This document shows positions 8,319-16,766 of a DNA stretch of 64,000 nt, piece after piece. The position numbers were made by a program, and so were the translations under genes. Origin of the DNA: Lutibacter sp. A80 (GTDB lineage Bacteria > Bacteroidota > Bacteroidia > Flavobacteriales > Flavobacteriaceae); the NCBI RefSeq assembly GCF_022429645.1, contig NZ_CP092480.1:2648501-2712500 (forward strand). Reading direction: 5' to 3'. The notes under the pieces are model-generated. The model saw nothing but the letters and a program-made list of their open reading frames with translations. It had not been told where the DNA came from and made no database searches. Numbering within the stretch: the first letter of the stretch is position 1; each line of letters opens with the position of its first letter.

Positions 8319-10109
8319 ATGTCAGAAGGATTTAAAAAAGTTCTTAAAAAATTTTTAATTTGGAGATTTCAACATATTTCTGATAAACAGTTTATAAACA
8401 TTTCAAGTGCTGTAATTGGCTTATTAGCTGGTGTTTCTGCTGTAGTTTTAAAAAATTCTACTCACTTTATTCAAGAGAGATTAGAAGATGGAATTATTAA
8501 AGATATTCATCACGCGTTCTATTTTATTTTTCCGCTTATTGGATTAATAGTTGTTTATATTATTAAAAAATACTTTATCAGAAAGAAATTAGGGCATGGT
8601 ATCCCTGTAATTCTTTTTTCAATTTCAAAATTAAAAGGTGTTATACCGCGTTATCAAATGTGGGCATCTTTAATAACTGCACCTTTTACAGTTGGTTTTG
8701 GTGGTTCTGCAGGTTTAGAAGGTCCAATTGTTGCTACAGGAGCTGCAATGGGTTCAAATTTTGCACGTTTAATGCACTTAAATCAATCTACTAAAACACT
8801 TTTAATTGGTGCTGCAGTGGCTGGTGTGTTTTCTTCAATTTTTCAAGCTCCAATTGCTGCCATTGTTTTTACTGTAGAAGTATTTAGTTTAGAGTTAACA
8901 ATGGTTTCCATGATTCCAATTTTATTAGCTTCAATTACAGCAGTTTTAACTTCATATTTCTTTTTTGGAGATGATATATTACTTCATTTTGAAGTAATTG
9001 ATAAGTTTCAATTAGAAGATGTTATTTTTTATGTGCTTCTTGGTGTTTTTTCTGCAATGGCATCTATATATTTTAGTAAAATTTATTTTAGAATTGGTGG
9101 CTTTTTTAGGGATTTTAAAGGTTTTCATAAAAGACTCTTGTTTGGAGGAACCTTATTAGGTGTTATGGTATATTTGGTGCCACCATTATTTGGTGAAGGT
9201 TATTCTACTATTAATAATATTTTAAGAGGAGATATTTATAAGGTAGTTTCTAATAATATTTTTCATATTCAAGCTGATAATGTATTAATTATTATTTTAT
9301 TTTTATTGGGCTTAATCTTATTTAAAGTAGTTGCTACATCTCTAACTTTTGGAGCTGGTGGTGTTGGTGGTGTTTTTGCTCCTACACTTTTTACAGGAAG
9401 CGTTACCGGGTATGTTTTTGCCTTAATAATTAACAATAGTAATATTTTTAGTCATCAATTATCTTCTGCAAATTTTGCAATGGTTGGTATGGCAGGTTTA
9501 ATGGCGGGTATATTACAAGCTCCTTTAACGGCTATTTTTTTAATAGCCGAAATTACAGGAGGTTATCAACTTTTTGTTCCTTTAATGATTGTTTCTGCAA
9601 TTAGTTATTTAATTACAAAACAGTATATTCCACATAATATTTACAGTGCAGAATTAGCCAAAAAAGGTCAGTTGATTACGCATGATAAAGATAAAAAAGT
9701 GCTGTTACTTATGGATGTTGATAAGGTAATTGAAACTAATTTTATTATCATTCATCCTAATATGAATTTAGGAGATATTGTTAATAAAGCTGTAATTAAA
9801 TCAACTAGAAATCATTTTCCCGTTGTAAATGATGCTAACGAATTTTTGGGTATTTTAATGTTAGATGACATAAGAAGTATTATGTTTGAACAAAAGTTAT
9901 ATACAAAACTAAAAGCCAAAAATTTAATGCAAATGGCACCTGCAATTATTAATTATGACAAAGATTCTATGGAAGTAATTATGGATAAATTTAAAGATAC
10001 CGTTGCTTGGAATTTACCTGTTTTAAAAGACGGGAAATATTATGGGTTTATATCTAAATCTAGGTTATTAACAGCTTATCGAAGAAAATTAATTAATGTA
10101 ACTGCTTAA
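8319..10109 (+). CDS. ClC-family chloride channel/transporter with C-terminal CBS pair (copy 2)
   Basis: This protein is a close paralogue of the preceding ClC protein and has the same length, 596 residues. The key positions are the same: GHGIP, GLEGP with E134, VEVF with a hydrophobic residue at the internal proton-glutamate site, and two C-terminal CBS domains. The ends (LLTAYRRKLINVT) are nearly identical. The two genes lie head to tail 150 bases apart, each with its own TAnnTTTG element, which indicates tandem duplication followed by divergence. The ATG at 8319 (MSEGFKK) aligns with the start of copy 1. ClC proteins are dimers, so a heterodimer is possible but not shown. Confidence 0.94.
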   Translation: MSEGFKKVLKKFLIWRFQHISDKQFINISSAVIGLLAGVSAVVLKNSTHFIQERLEDGIIKDIHHAFYFIFPLIGLIVVYIIKKYFIRKKLGHGIPVILFSISKLKGVIPRYQMWASLITAPFTVGFGGSAGLEGPIVATGAAMGSNFARLMHLNQSTKTLLIGAAVAGVFSSIFQAPIAAIVFTVEVFSLELTMVSMIPILLASITAVLTSYFFFGDDILLHFEVIDKFQLEDVIFYVLLGVFSAMASIYFSKIYFRIGGFFRDFKGFHKRLLFGGTLLGVMVYLVPPLFGEGYSTINNILRGDIYKVVSNNIFHIQADNVLIIILFLLGLILFKVVATSLTFGAGGVGGVFAPTLFTGSVTGYVFALIINNSNIFSHQLSSANFAMVGMAGLMAGILQAPLTAIFLIAEITGGYQLFVPLMIVSAISYLITKQYIPHNIYSAELAKKGQLITHDKDKKVLLLMDVDKVIETNFIIIHPNMNLGDIVNKAVIKSTRNHFPVVNDANEFLGILMLDDIRSIMFEQKLYTKLKAKNLMQMAPAIINYDKDSMEVIMDKFKDTVAWNLPVLKDGKYYGFISKSRLLTAYRRKLINVTA

Positions 10110-10111
10110 TT

Positions 10112-10360
10112 ATGAAACAGATTTTAATTATTATATTATTAGTTATTTTAGGAACCTTAGTATATGGTTTTTACATTAAAAATGAAGGTGATGCCAATGG
10201 AGAAATAATAATAGGTATTAGCGTTTTGGTAATTGCATTTGTTTTTATGCCATTGTTTATTTATTACCGTTATAAAAATAAAAACATTAAAGATTTTACT
10301 TTTGATAAATACAAAAAAGATTTAGAAGAGCATATTAAAAAAGAGGATAAAGATTTATAA
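10112..10360 (+). CDS. Small two-TM membrane protein, function unknown
   Basis: This 82-residue protein has two hydrophobic segments (about residues 3-20 and 34-52), a short loop between them and a highly charged tail ending in KKDLEEHIKKEDKDL. The ATG at 10112 comes 2 bases after the stop of the second ClC gene, so it is almost certainly cotranscribed with it and may be translationally coupled. I do not recognise a family. An accessory role to the ClC protein is suggested only by position. Confidence 0.7.
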   Translation: MKQILIIILLVILGTLVYGFYIKNEGDANGEIIIGISVLVIAFVFMPLFIYYRYKNKNIKDFTFDKYKKDLEEHIKKEDKDL

Positions 10361-10364
10361 CCTC

Positions 10365-10814
10365 TTAATTTAAATTTCGTTTTTCTATAAAAAATCTGGT
10401 TAATAATTTGGCACAGTCTTCTTTTAAAACACCACCAACAACCTTAGTTTTTGGATGTAATGTTGTATTTAGTTTTAAAAATCCCCTTTTTTCTTCTGAA
10501 GCACCATATACAATTTTACCAATTTGTGTCCAATAACTTGCTCCAGCACACATTTGGCAAGGTTCTAAAGTAACGTAAAGTGTGCATTCTTTTAAATATT
10601 TTCCACCTAAAAAATCTGCAGCTGCTGTAAAAGCTTGCATTTCTGCATGTGCTGTAACATCATTTAAAGTCTCAGTTAAATTATGGGCACGTGCAATTAT
10701 TTGATTGTTCATAACAATTACTGCACCAACAGGAATTTCATTTTTATCAAAGGCAAGCTGCGCTTCTTGTAAAGCGCGCTTCATAAAATAGCTGTCATCA
10801 AAAGGATTTATCAT
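10365..10814 (-). CDS. tadA: tRNA-specific adenosine deaminase
   Basis: This enzyme deaminates adenosine 34 of tRNA-Arg(ACG) to inosine. The 149-residue protein has the cytidine/deoxycytidylate deaminase fold. The zinc ligand and catalytic pair HAE is at 56-58 and the second zinc motif PCQMC at 85-89. The N-terminal signature EIPVGAVIV is typical of TadA. The gene is divergent from dxs, with a 59-base gap. Its promoter element TACTTTTG (10819-10826, minus) ends only four bases before the ATG, which suggests a leaderless mRNA. The 3' end lies 4 bases from the convergent small membrane protein gene. Confidence 0.93.
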   Translation of the reverse strand: MINPFDDSYFMKRALQEAQLAFDKNEIPVGAVIVMNNQIIARAHNLTETLNDVTAHAEMQAFTAAADFLGGKYLKECTLYVTLEPCQMCAGASYWTQIGKIVYGASEEKRGFLKLNTTLHPKTKVVGGVLKEDCAKLLTRFFIEKRNLN

Positions 10815-10818
10815 ATTT

Positions 10819-10826
10819 CAAAAGTA
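10819..10826 (-). promoter_or_regulatory. TAnnTTTG promoter for tadA, leaderless geometry
   Basis: On the minus strand TACTTTTG is preceded by a TTG exactly 17 bases upstream, a good -33/-7 pair. Only 4 bases separate it from the tadA ATG, so transcription would start at or next to the start codon. Confidence 0.6.
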
Positions 10827-10860
10827 ATTTTTTTTATTTCAAACAACAATTTAAATAGTG

Positions 10861-10868
10861 TAGTTTTG
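10861..10868 (+). promoter_or_regulatory. TAnnTTTG promoter for dxs, leaderless geometry
   Basis: TAGTTTTG lies 5 bases before the dxs ATG at 10874. A -33 partner is not obvious. Transcription should start at about the start codon. Confidence 0.5.
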
Positions 10869-10873
10869 TACTA

Positions 10874-12643
10874 ATGAATTTAAGTTTATTAGCACATATT
10901 AATAATCCAAAAGATTTACGAAAGTTGTCTAAAGAACAGCTGCCGCAAGTTGCAAAAGAATTGCGCGATTTTATTATTGATATTGTGTCAACTAAGGAAG
11001 GGCATTTAGGTGCCAGTTTAGGTGTTGTTGAGCTTACAATTGCATTACATTATGTGTTCGATACACCAAATGATTTGCTTATTTGGGATGTTGGTCACCA
11101 AGCATACGGACATAAAATTTTAACAGAACGAAGAGCTATTTTTGATACTAATAGGCAGTTTGGAGGTATTTCTGGATTTCCAAAAAGGAGTGAAAGTAAG
11201 TATGATGCTTTTGGAACAGGACATTCTTCAACTTCTATTTCTGCGGCATTAGGAATGGCAATTGCTTCTAAATTAAAAGGAGATTTTAACAAACAGCATA
11301 TTGCAATAATTGGAGATGCGTCTATTGCTAGTGGAATGGCATTTGAAGGCTTAAACCATGCAGGTGTAACCGATGCAAATTTATTAATAATTTTAAATGA
11401 CAATACTATGGGAATTGACCCTAGTGTTGGAGCATTAAAAAATTATTTTACCAATGTAAAAGCAGGTAAAAAAGTTAGAAAAAACAATATAATTGAAGCT
11501 TTAAATTTCAACTATTCTGGTCCAATTGATGGTCATAATATAGAAGCTGTAATTTTAGAATTAGAACGCTTAAAATCAATTAAAGGTCCTAAATTTTTAC
11601 ATATAATTACTACCAAAGGAAAAGGTTTACAAAAAGCAGAACAAGATCAAGTTAGATATCATGCTCCTGGGAAATTTAATAAATTTACAGGCGAATTAAT
11701 TCCGGGTACTAATAAAATAGTACCTCCCAAATTTCAAGATGTTTTTGGTGAAACTATTGTAGAATTAGCAAAAGAGAATAAAAATATTGTTGGTATTACG
11801 CCAGCGATGCCAACGGGATCTTCATTAAAATTAATGATTGACCAGTTACCAGAAAGAGCTTTTGATGTTGGTATAGCAGAACAGCACGCTGTTACTTTAG
11901 CTGCTGGAATGGCCACGCAAGGTTTAATTCCGTTTTGTACAATTTACTCTACATTTTTACAACGTGCATACGATCAAATAATACATGATGTAGCTTTGCA
12001 AAATTTACCTGTTATTTTTTGTATAGATAGAGCCGGACTTGTTGGTGAAGATGGAGCAACACATCACGGTGTTTTTGATATTGCTTATTTACGTTGTATT
12101 CCAAATTTAAAGGTATTTGTTCCATTAAATGAGGTGGAATTACGCAATATGCTTTATACGGCACAATTAGGAATAAATTCCCCACTTACAATTAGATATC
12201 CGAGAGGAAGAGGTACTTTAATAGATTGGAAACAACCTTTTTCAAAAATAGAAATAGGAAAAGGAGTTTGTATTACAGAAGGTGATGAAATAGCTGTTTT
12301 AACAATTGGAACAATTGGAAATAGTATTATTGAGATTCAACAAGAATTGCCTAAAAATAAGATTGCACATTACAATATGCGTTTTGTAAAACCTTTAGAT
12401 GTTGACTTACTTCATACAATATTTAAAAAATTTAAAACTATTGTTACCATTGAAGATGGAACCGTTGTTGGTGGATTTGGAAGCGCTATTTTAGAGTTTG
12501 CGTCCAAAAATAACTACACGGAAACCACAGTTAAAACTCTTGGAATTCCAGATGTTTTTATAGAACACGGCAATACTGAAATGTTATTTAAAGCAGTTAA
12601 TTTATCGAAAGAACAATTAAAACAATTTTTATTGAAACTGTAA
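10874..12643 (+). CDS. dxs: 1-deoxy-D-xylulose-5-phosphate synthase
   Basis: This thiamine-diphosphate enzyme condenses pyruvate and glyceraldehyde 3-phosphate in the first step of the MEP isoprenoid pathway. It has 589 residues. Visible motifs are GHQAYGHK, the ThDP-binding GDAS...LNDN segment (GDG in E. coli), the catalytic glutamate in GIAEQHAVT, and the transketolase C-terminal domain with RFVKPLD. It is about 30 residues shorter than the E. coli enzyme, because the linker before SGPIDGH is missing. I believe this short form occurs in other flavobacteria. The promoter element ends five bases before the ATG. Confidence 0.95.
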   Translation: MNLSLLAHINNPKDLRKLSKEQLPQVAKELRDFIIDIVSTKEGHLGASLGVVELTIALHYVFDTPNDLLIWDVGHQAYGHKILTERRAIFDTNRQFGGISGFPKRSESKYDAFGTGHSSTSISAALGMAIASKLKGDFNKQHIAIIGDASIASGMAFEGLNHAGVTDANLLIILNDNTMGIDPSVGALKNYFTNVKAGKKVRKNNIIEALNFNYSGPIDGHNIEAVILELERLKSIKGPKFLHIITTKGKGLQKAEQDQVRYHAPGKFNKFTGELIPGTNKIVPPKFQDVFGETIVELAKENKNIVGITPAMPTGSSLKLMIDQLPERAFDVGIAEQHAVTLAAGMATQGLIPFCTIYSTFLQRAYDQIIHDVALQNLPVIFCIDRAGLVGEDGATHHGVFDIAYLRCIPNLKVFVPLNEVELRNMLYTAQLGINSPLTIRYPRGRGTLIDWKQPFSKIEIGKGVCITEGDEIAVLTIGTIGNSIIEIQQELPKNKIAHYNMRFVKPLDVDLLHTIFKKFKTIVTIEDGTVVGGFGSAILEFASKNNYTETTVKTLGIPDVFIEHGNTEMLFKAVNLSKEQLKQFLLKL

Positions 12644-12744
12644 TTTCTACCGTTTTTATGCTACAAAAATTTACAATTTCTGTTGGCATTTTAAAAAGTG
12701 ATAGCTAGTAAAAATTAAAAATATCCTTAATTATTTTTTTATTT

Positions 12745-12760
12745 CTAAACGATTGCTTAG
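12745..12760. promoter_or_regulatory. Candidate TetR operator at the tetR promoter
   Basis: CTAAACGATTGCTTAG differs at two of 16 positions from the perfect palindrome CTAAGCAATTGCTTAG at 13366. Its right end overlaps the -7 element TAGTTTTG (12758-12765). Binding here would block transcription of the regulator gene, which is the usual autorepression layout. Confidence 0.6.
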
Positions 12761-12765
12761 TTTTG
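12758..12765 (+). promoter_or_regulatory. TAnnTTTG promoter element for the tetR-family gene
   Basis: TAGTTTTG is a perfect -7 match, 17 bases before the ATG at 12783, overlapping the candidate operator by three bases. Confidence 0.5.
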
Positions 12766-12782
12766 CAACGTAATTAAAACTA

Positions 12783-13346
12783 ATGGCTAGAAAAAAACAA
12801 TATAACGAAGAAGAAGTAATAGAAAAAGCAATGCATTTGTTTTGGAAAAATGGTTACGAAAATACTTCAGTTCGTATGTTGGAAAAAGAAATGGGTATTA
12901 ACCAATTTTCTATGTATTCTAGTTTTGGAAGTAAACATGGTGTTTTTTTAGAGAGTTTAAAATCTTATAAAAAAATCATAAATAGTATTTTTGAAAAATT
13001 AAAAACTTCAAAAAATGGTATTGAAGACATTAAAGAATTTTTTTATAATTCTATTCAGGTGTCAAACATTAATGGAAATCAAAAAGGTTGCTTAGTTACA
13101 AATACATATAACGAATTTGCTGAAAGTGAAGACGAATTGATAAGAGAGCAAATGAATAATTTTATGCTTGGTTTGAAAGAAATATTTATTGAAAAATTAA
13201 GTATAGATAGTTCAAAAGACGAGCAAACAATTATAAAACAAGCTAATTATTTATTGTTAGCAAAACATGGATTGGCTGCAGCAAGCAGAGTTAATAATCA
13301 ACAAGAAATAGAAGATTATATAGAAATGGTCTTTAAAAATTTATAA
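12783..13346 (+). CDS. TetR/AcrR-family transcriptional regulator
   Basis: This 187-residue one-component repressor has an N-terminal TetR helix-turn-helix of about 50 residues. That region contains EEVIEKAMHLFWKNGYENTS and then MGINQFSMYSSFGSKHGVF, followed by a variable ligand-binding, dimerising region. It is transcribed in the same direction as the DoxX, AhpD-like, dehalogenase and SDR genes. A near-palindrome overlaps its own promoter, and the perfect 16-base version lies between this gene and doxX. It is therefore likely to repress itself and the downstream cluster until an unknown effector binds. Confidence 0.93.
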   Translation: MARKKQYNEEEVIEKAMHLFWKNGYENTSVRMLEKEMGINQFSMYSSFGSKHGVFLESLKSYKKIINSIFEKLKTSKNGIEDIKEFFYNSIQVSNINGNQKGCLVTNTYNEFAESEDELIREQMNNFMLGLKEIFIEKLSIDSSKDEQTIIKQANYLLLAKHGLAAASRVNNQQEIEDYIEMVFKNL

Positions 13347-13365
13347 CATTTTTTTTAACCCAAAA

Positions 13366-13381
13366 CTAAGCAATTGCTTAG
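13366..13381. promoter_or_regulatory. Candidate TetR operator upstream of doxX
   Basis: CTAAGCAATTGCTTAG is a perfect 16-base palindrome, 29 bases before the doxX ATG. Its right half ATTGCTTAG recurs exactly in the tetR promoter at 12752-12760. The size and symmetry suit a TetR dimer. Confidence 0.65.
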
Positions 13382-13410
13382 ATATTAATAATTAATAAAA
13401 CACAAAAAGT

Positions 13411-13842
13411 ATGAACAAAGTATTATTTACCACTAACATATTAATGGGAATTGTATTATCTCGATTTGCCATTTCAAAATTAACAGGGTGGGAAATTTCA
13501 GTTAAAGCCTTTATAGAAATGGCAAAACCTTTAGGTATAGATCCTACCTTTTTTAGAATATTTACAGGAATAGTTATTTCTGCAGTAGTAATTGGTTATT
13601 TATCAACAGCCATCTTAAGTTTAATAAAAAATAAAGAACGTTTTACATTTAAAGTACCATTTACAACTTGGGCAATTTTTAGCAATCTTTTTGGCTTACT
13701 TACTATGGTTGGTGCATTAATAGCTGAATTTTCACTAAGAGTCCAACCAAAATGGTTATTGGTTTATATAGCTATAGGCGTTATTCTATTTTCAGCATTA
13801 AACCTTTTTATTTTAAACAAACAAAAACAAATTAGTAACTAA
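13411..13842 (+). CDS. DoxX-like small membrane protein
   Basis: This 143-residue protein has four predicted transmembrane segments (about residues 3-22, 48-70, 84-104 and 112-133). The first, with the SRFAISKLTGW region, matches the start of the DoxX family. DoxX-like proteins are linked to redox and detoxification functions in several bacteria, but no reaction can be assigned here. The gene lies immediately downstream of the perfect palindromic operator and 17 bases before the AhpD-like gene, so the two are cotranscribed. Confidence 0.75.
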   Translation: MNKVLFTTNILMGIVLSRFAISKLTGWEISVKAFIEMAKPLGIDPTFFRIFTGIVISAVVIGYLSTAILSLIKNKERFTFKVPFTTWAIFSNLFGLLTMVGALIAEFSLRVQPKWLLVYIAIGVILFSALNLFILNKQKQISN

Positions 13843-13859
13843 AAATTAAAAATATAATT

Positions 13860-14423
13860 ATGAGTACATTTAAAATTCACAACTTAGAAACTGCCTCAGA
13901 AGCGAGTAAACCATTTTTAGAACAATCTTTTAAATCGAATGGTATGATACCTGGATTACACGGTGTATTAGCGGAATCTCCTCAATTATTTGAAGCCTAT
14001 CAAACACTTCATAAATTGTTTACACAATCTAGTTTTAATGCTGAAGAGTTAACCGTAGTTTGGCAAACTATTAATGTAGAACACGAATGTCATTATTGTG
14101 TGCCAGCACATACTGGTATTGCGCATATGATGAAAGTTGATGCAGCATTAACTGAAGCATTAAGAAATGGAGAACCAATGCCAACTGAAAAATTACAAGC
14201 TTTACAAGATACTACCTTAGAAATTGTTAGAGAGCGTGGTCATCTTTCAGAAACTCAAAAAGAAAAGTTTTTTGCGGTGGGTTATGGAAACCGTCAATTA
14301 TTAGAAATTGTGTTAGGGTTATCTCAAAAAGTAATTAGTAATTATACAAATCATTTAGCAGAAACTCCTGTAGATAAACCTTTTGAAAAGTTTGCTTGGG
14401 AGAAAAACACCTCAAATTCTTAA
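13860..14423 (+). CDS. AhpD-like carboxymuconolactone decarboxylase (CMD) family protein
   Basis: This 187-residue all-helical CMD-fold protein carries the AhpD-type redox motif EHECHYCVPAH, with C77, C80 and H84 (CxxCxxxH). Such proteins act as alkyl-hydroperoxidase-like antioxidants or are of unknown substrate. True carboxymuconolactone decarboxylases lack this cysteine pair, so a peroxidase or redox role is likelier. It follows doxX by 17 bases in the TetR-controlled cluster. Confidence 0.85.
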   Translation: MSTFKIHNLETASEASKPFLEQSFKSNGMIPGLHGVLAESPQLFEAYQTLHKLFTQSSFNAEELTVVWQTINVEHECHYCVPAHTGIAHMMKVDAALTEALRNGEPMPTEKLQALQDTTLEIVRERGHLSETQKEKFFAVGYGNRQLLEIVLGLSQKVISNYTNHLAETPVDKPFEKFAWEKNTSNS

Positions 14424-14548
14424 AAAAGGAGCTAAAAACTTAAATTTTTTAATTAAACAAGGTTTTAATATTGAATTAAATACTAAAGATAACGTAAAAA
14501 AGACAATGTTAAAACCAAAAGTTATTACTTTTGGTGTAAATAAAAATA

Positions 14549-15217
14549 ATGAAATACACTTTAGCTTTTGATGTATACGGAACATTAATAAACACTTCAG
14601 GTGTTTTTAATTCTCTAGAAAAAATGATTGGCGATAAGGCAAAACCAGTAATGGATACCTGGAGAAATAAGCAATTAGAATATTCTTTTAGAAGGGGTTT
14701 AATGAATAATTATGTCGATTTTTCTGTATGCACAAAAGAAGCTTTAGAATTCAGTTGTTTAACGTTTAAGGTAAACTTATCAGAAGCTCAAAAAGTGGCT
14801 TTAATGGATGAATATAAAGTGTTACCGAGTTTTCCAGATGTAAAACAAGGACTTCAAAAATTAAAAGATGATGGACATAAACTCTATGCTTTTTCTAACG
14901 GAAGTGCTAATACAGTTTCAAATTTGTTAATAAATGCAGGAATTAGTGAGTTATTTGACGGAGTTATAAGTGTTGAGGCTATTCAGGTTTTTAAACCAAG
15001 TCCAAAAGTTTATCAATATTTTAATAAAACAACAGTTTCAACAAAATTAGATTCTTGGTTAATTTCTAGCAATCCGTTTGATGTTACTGGAGCTGCTGCT
15101 TATGGTATGAAAACAGCCTGGGTACAACGTACTCAAGATTCAATTTTTGATCCTTGGGAAATAAAACCAACAACAATTATTAACAATATTATAGAATTAT
15201 CTTCAAAACTTAAATAG
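14549..15217 (+). CDS. Haloacid dehalogenase type II-like HAD hydrolase
   Basis: This 222-residue HAD-superfamily protein begins with the nucleophile motif FDVYGT (D8). It has Tyr at the +2 position, as in L-2-haloacid dehalogenases, where phosphatases have Asp. Motif II (FSNGS) and the lysine region KPSPKVYQ follow. The predicted reaction is hydrolytic removal of halide from 2-haloacids, but the substrate is inferred from the family only. It lies 125 bases after the AhpD-like gene and before an SDR gene with its own promoter element. Confidence 0.85.
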   Translation: MKYTLAFDVYGTLINTSGVFNSLEKMIGDKAKPVMDTWRNKQLEYSFRRGLMNNYVDFSVCTKEALEFSCLTFKVNLSEAQKVALMDEYKVLPSFPDVKQGLQKLKDDGHKLYAFSNGSANTVSNLLINAGISELFDGVISVEAIQVFKPSPKVYQYFNKTTVSTKLDSWLISSNPFDVTGAAAYGMKTAWVQRTQDSIFDPWEIKPTTIINNIIELSSKLK

Positions 15218-15225
15218 TAACTTTG
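15218..15225 (+). promoter_or_regulatory. TAnnTTTG promoter element for the SDR gene
   Basis: TAACTTTG lies directly after the stop of the dehalogenase-like gene and 66 bases before the SDR ATG. The SDR gene may have its own transcript with a leader of about 60 bases. Confidence 0.4.
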
Positions 15226-15291
15226 CGTCATAAATATTCAATTCTAGATTTAGAAATATTAATTTTTATATCACTATAAACATATTAAAAA

Positions 15292-16008
15292 ATGAAATTA
15301 AATAAGAAAAAAGCCATTATTACCGGCGGAAGTAGAGGTTTAGGAAAAGCTACAGCATTGGCGTTTGCAAAAGAAGGGATAGATGTTGCTATTACTGGTA
15401 GAAATGAAGAAAGATTAAAAGCAACTGTTTCAGAAATAAAAGCATTGGGTGTAAATGCTACATATGAAGTTTTTGATATTTCTAACTTTGAAGAAGTTAA
15501 AATTGGAATTACTAATATAATTAAAAGCATTGGTACTGTAGATATTTTGGTTAATAATGCAGGAATTGCAGCTTTTGGAACTTTAAACGATATGGATTCA
15601 AAACTTTGGGAAGATATTATTAAAACCAACGTTTTAGGAATGTATTATGTAACTAAAGAAGTACTTCCGTATTTAATTGAAAAAAATGAAGGAGATATTA
15701 TTAATGTTTCTTCTACAGCTGGTTTAAATGGAAATGCAACAACTTCAGCTTATTCAGCATCTAAATTTGCTGTTATTGGTTTGTCTCAATCTTTAATGAA
15801 AGAAGTTAGAAAAAATAATATTAGAGTAAACACTTTAACACCAAGTACTATTGCTTCTGATATGTCTATAGAATTAGGTATTGCTAATAAAGATTCTGAA
15901 GACAGCGTTTTACAACCTGAAGATTTTGCAGCGTTAATTGTTGCTGGGTTAAAATTACCAAGAAGAGCTATGATGGCAAATGCATCATTATGGTCTACAA
16001 ATCCATAA
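15292..16008 (+). CDS. Short-chain dehydrogenase/reductase (3-oxoacyl-ACP reductase-like)
   Basis: This 238-residue classical SDR has a Rossmann fold. The cofactor motif TGGSRGLGKA is at residues 11-20, NNAG at 88-91, the catalytic serine near 140-141, and YSASK with Y154 and K158. FabG-like proteins of this subgroup reduce 3-keto groups or small carbonyls, and NADP(H) or NAD(H) use cannot be fixed by eye. It closes the run of genes behind the TetR regulator, but the internal promoter at 15218 means control by TetR is uncertain. Confidence 0.88.
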   Translation: MKLNKKKAIITGGSRGLGKATALAFAKEGIDVAITGRNEERLKATVSEIKALGVNATYEVFDISNFEEVKIGITNIIKSIGTVDILVNNAGIAAFGTLNDMDSKLWEDIIKTNVLGMYYVTKEVLPYLIEKNEGDIINVSSTAGLNGNATTSAYSASKFAVIGLSQSLMKEVRKNNIRVNTLTPSTIASDMSIELGIANKDSEDSVLQPEDFAALIVAGLKLPRRAMMANASLWSTNP

Positions 16009-16037
16009 AAGAAAACAATTTTAATTTTAATAGATTT

Positions 16038-16074
16038 AAACCTAACAGATTTTTAAAAACTGTTAGGTTTTTTT
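16038..16074 (+). terminator. Terminator built on a CCTAACAG palindrome repeat
   Basis: AAACCTAACAG (16038-16048) pairs perfectly with CTGTTAGGTTT (16060-16070) and continues into a T tract. It lies 30 bases after the SDR stop. The same arms occur at 56719. Confidence 0.75.
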
Positions 16075-16153
16075 GTGTTTAAAAATTGGTTTTTTATTAG
16101 AAGGGTAACACATAAGGTTATTAACCTTTATTAAAGTTAGTAATTAATTATTG

Positions 16154-16669
16154 TTACCAACCTGTATATTTTGGAGGTTTAACTTCATTTAAATTTAAAT
16201 AAACAATTAATTGTCCTCTGTGGTGTGTTACGTGGTCTTGTATTAAATTTAGTATTTGTAATTTACTTTTTGGGCCAGCAAAAAAGTTGACCTCAGTATC
16301 TAAATCTTCTAATTTAGTTTTTTTTATAATTTCAGAAACCTTATCAAATGCCTCGGTTAGTTCATTAATAATTTCACGTTTTGTGGTGGAGTTTACCTTT
16401 TCAGATTTTTTAAAATCAGCAGTAATAAAATAATTTTCACTTAACGAAACCATATTTCCTTTTATGTGTAGCAATTGCTCTTTAAAAGTCATTTGTCTTT
16501 CAGTAGGTGCATAATTATAATTAGTTTCCGGCATTGCTTCAGCCATTTCTAATAAATAATTTTTAGAATTTTCCCATTTTAATAAAAAAGCAGAAATAAC
16601 ATCATTTTGAGCCGATAAATTACTGTTAACCATAATAATAAATAAAATTAGTAAAGGAGTTTTCTTCAT
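16154..16669 (-). CDS. Exported DinB-fold (YfiT-like) protein
   Basis: This 171-residue protein has a signal peptide (MKKTPLLILFIIM, cleavage near SAQ at 19-21). It is followed by a four-helix DinB/YfiT-type domain. Three histidines in family-typical positions could bind a metal: H68, H146 and H150 (in DHVTHHRGQ). DinB-superfamily members include thiol transferases and metal-dependent hydrolases, and the substrate is unknown. The fold is not the DinB DNA polymerase, which is encoded separately at 43345. The gene is divergent from recA. Confidence 0.82.
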   Translation of the reverse strand: MKKTPLLILFIIMVNSNLSAQNDVISAFLLKWENSKNYLLEMAEAMPETNYNYAPTERQMTFKEQLLHIKGNMVSLSENYFITADFKKSEKVNSTTKREIINELTEAFDKVSEIIKKTKLEDLDTEVNFFAGPKSKLQILNLIQDHVTHHRGQLIVYLNLNEVKPPKYTGW

Positions 16670-16766
16670 GTTGATAATGTTTATAGAATTATTTTTAAAG
16701 GCTAAATATACTCAATACTTTTTTATATTTTAGCAACCAACTATTTTAACTCATTTTATTAAGATT

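Noticed and set aside
14383-14571. Open frame of 62 codons spanning the end of the AhpD-like gene and the start of the dehalogenase gene
   Set aside because: It overlaps both real genes in another frame, has no promoter or recognisable domain, and its unique part is only about 125 bases of low-complexity AT-rich sequence.
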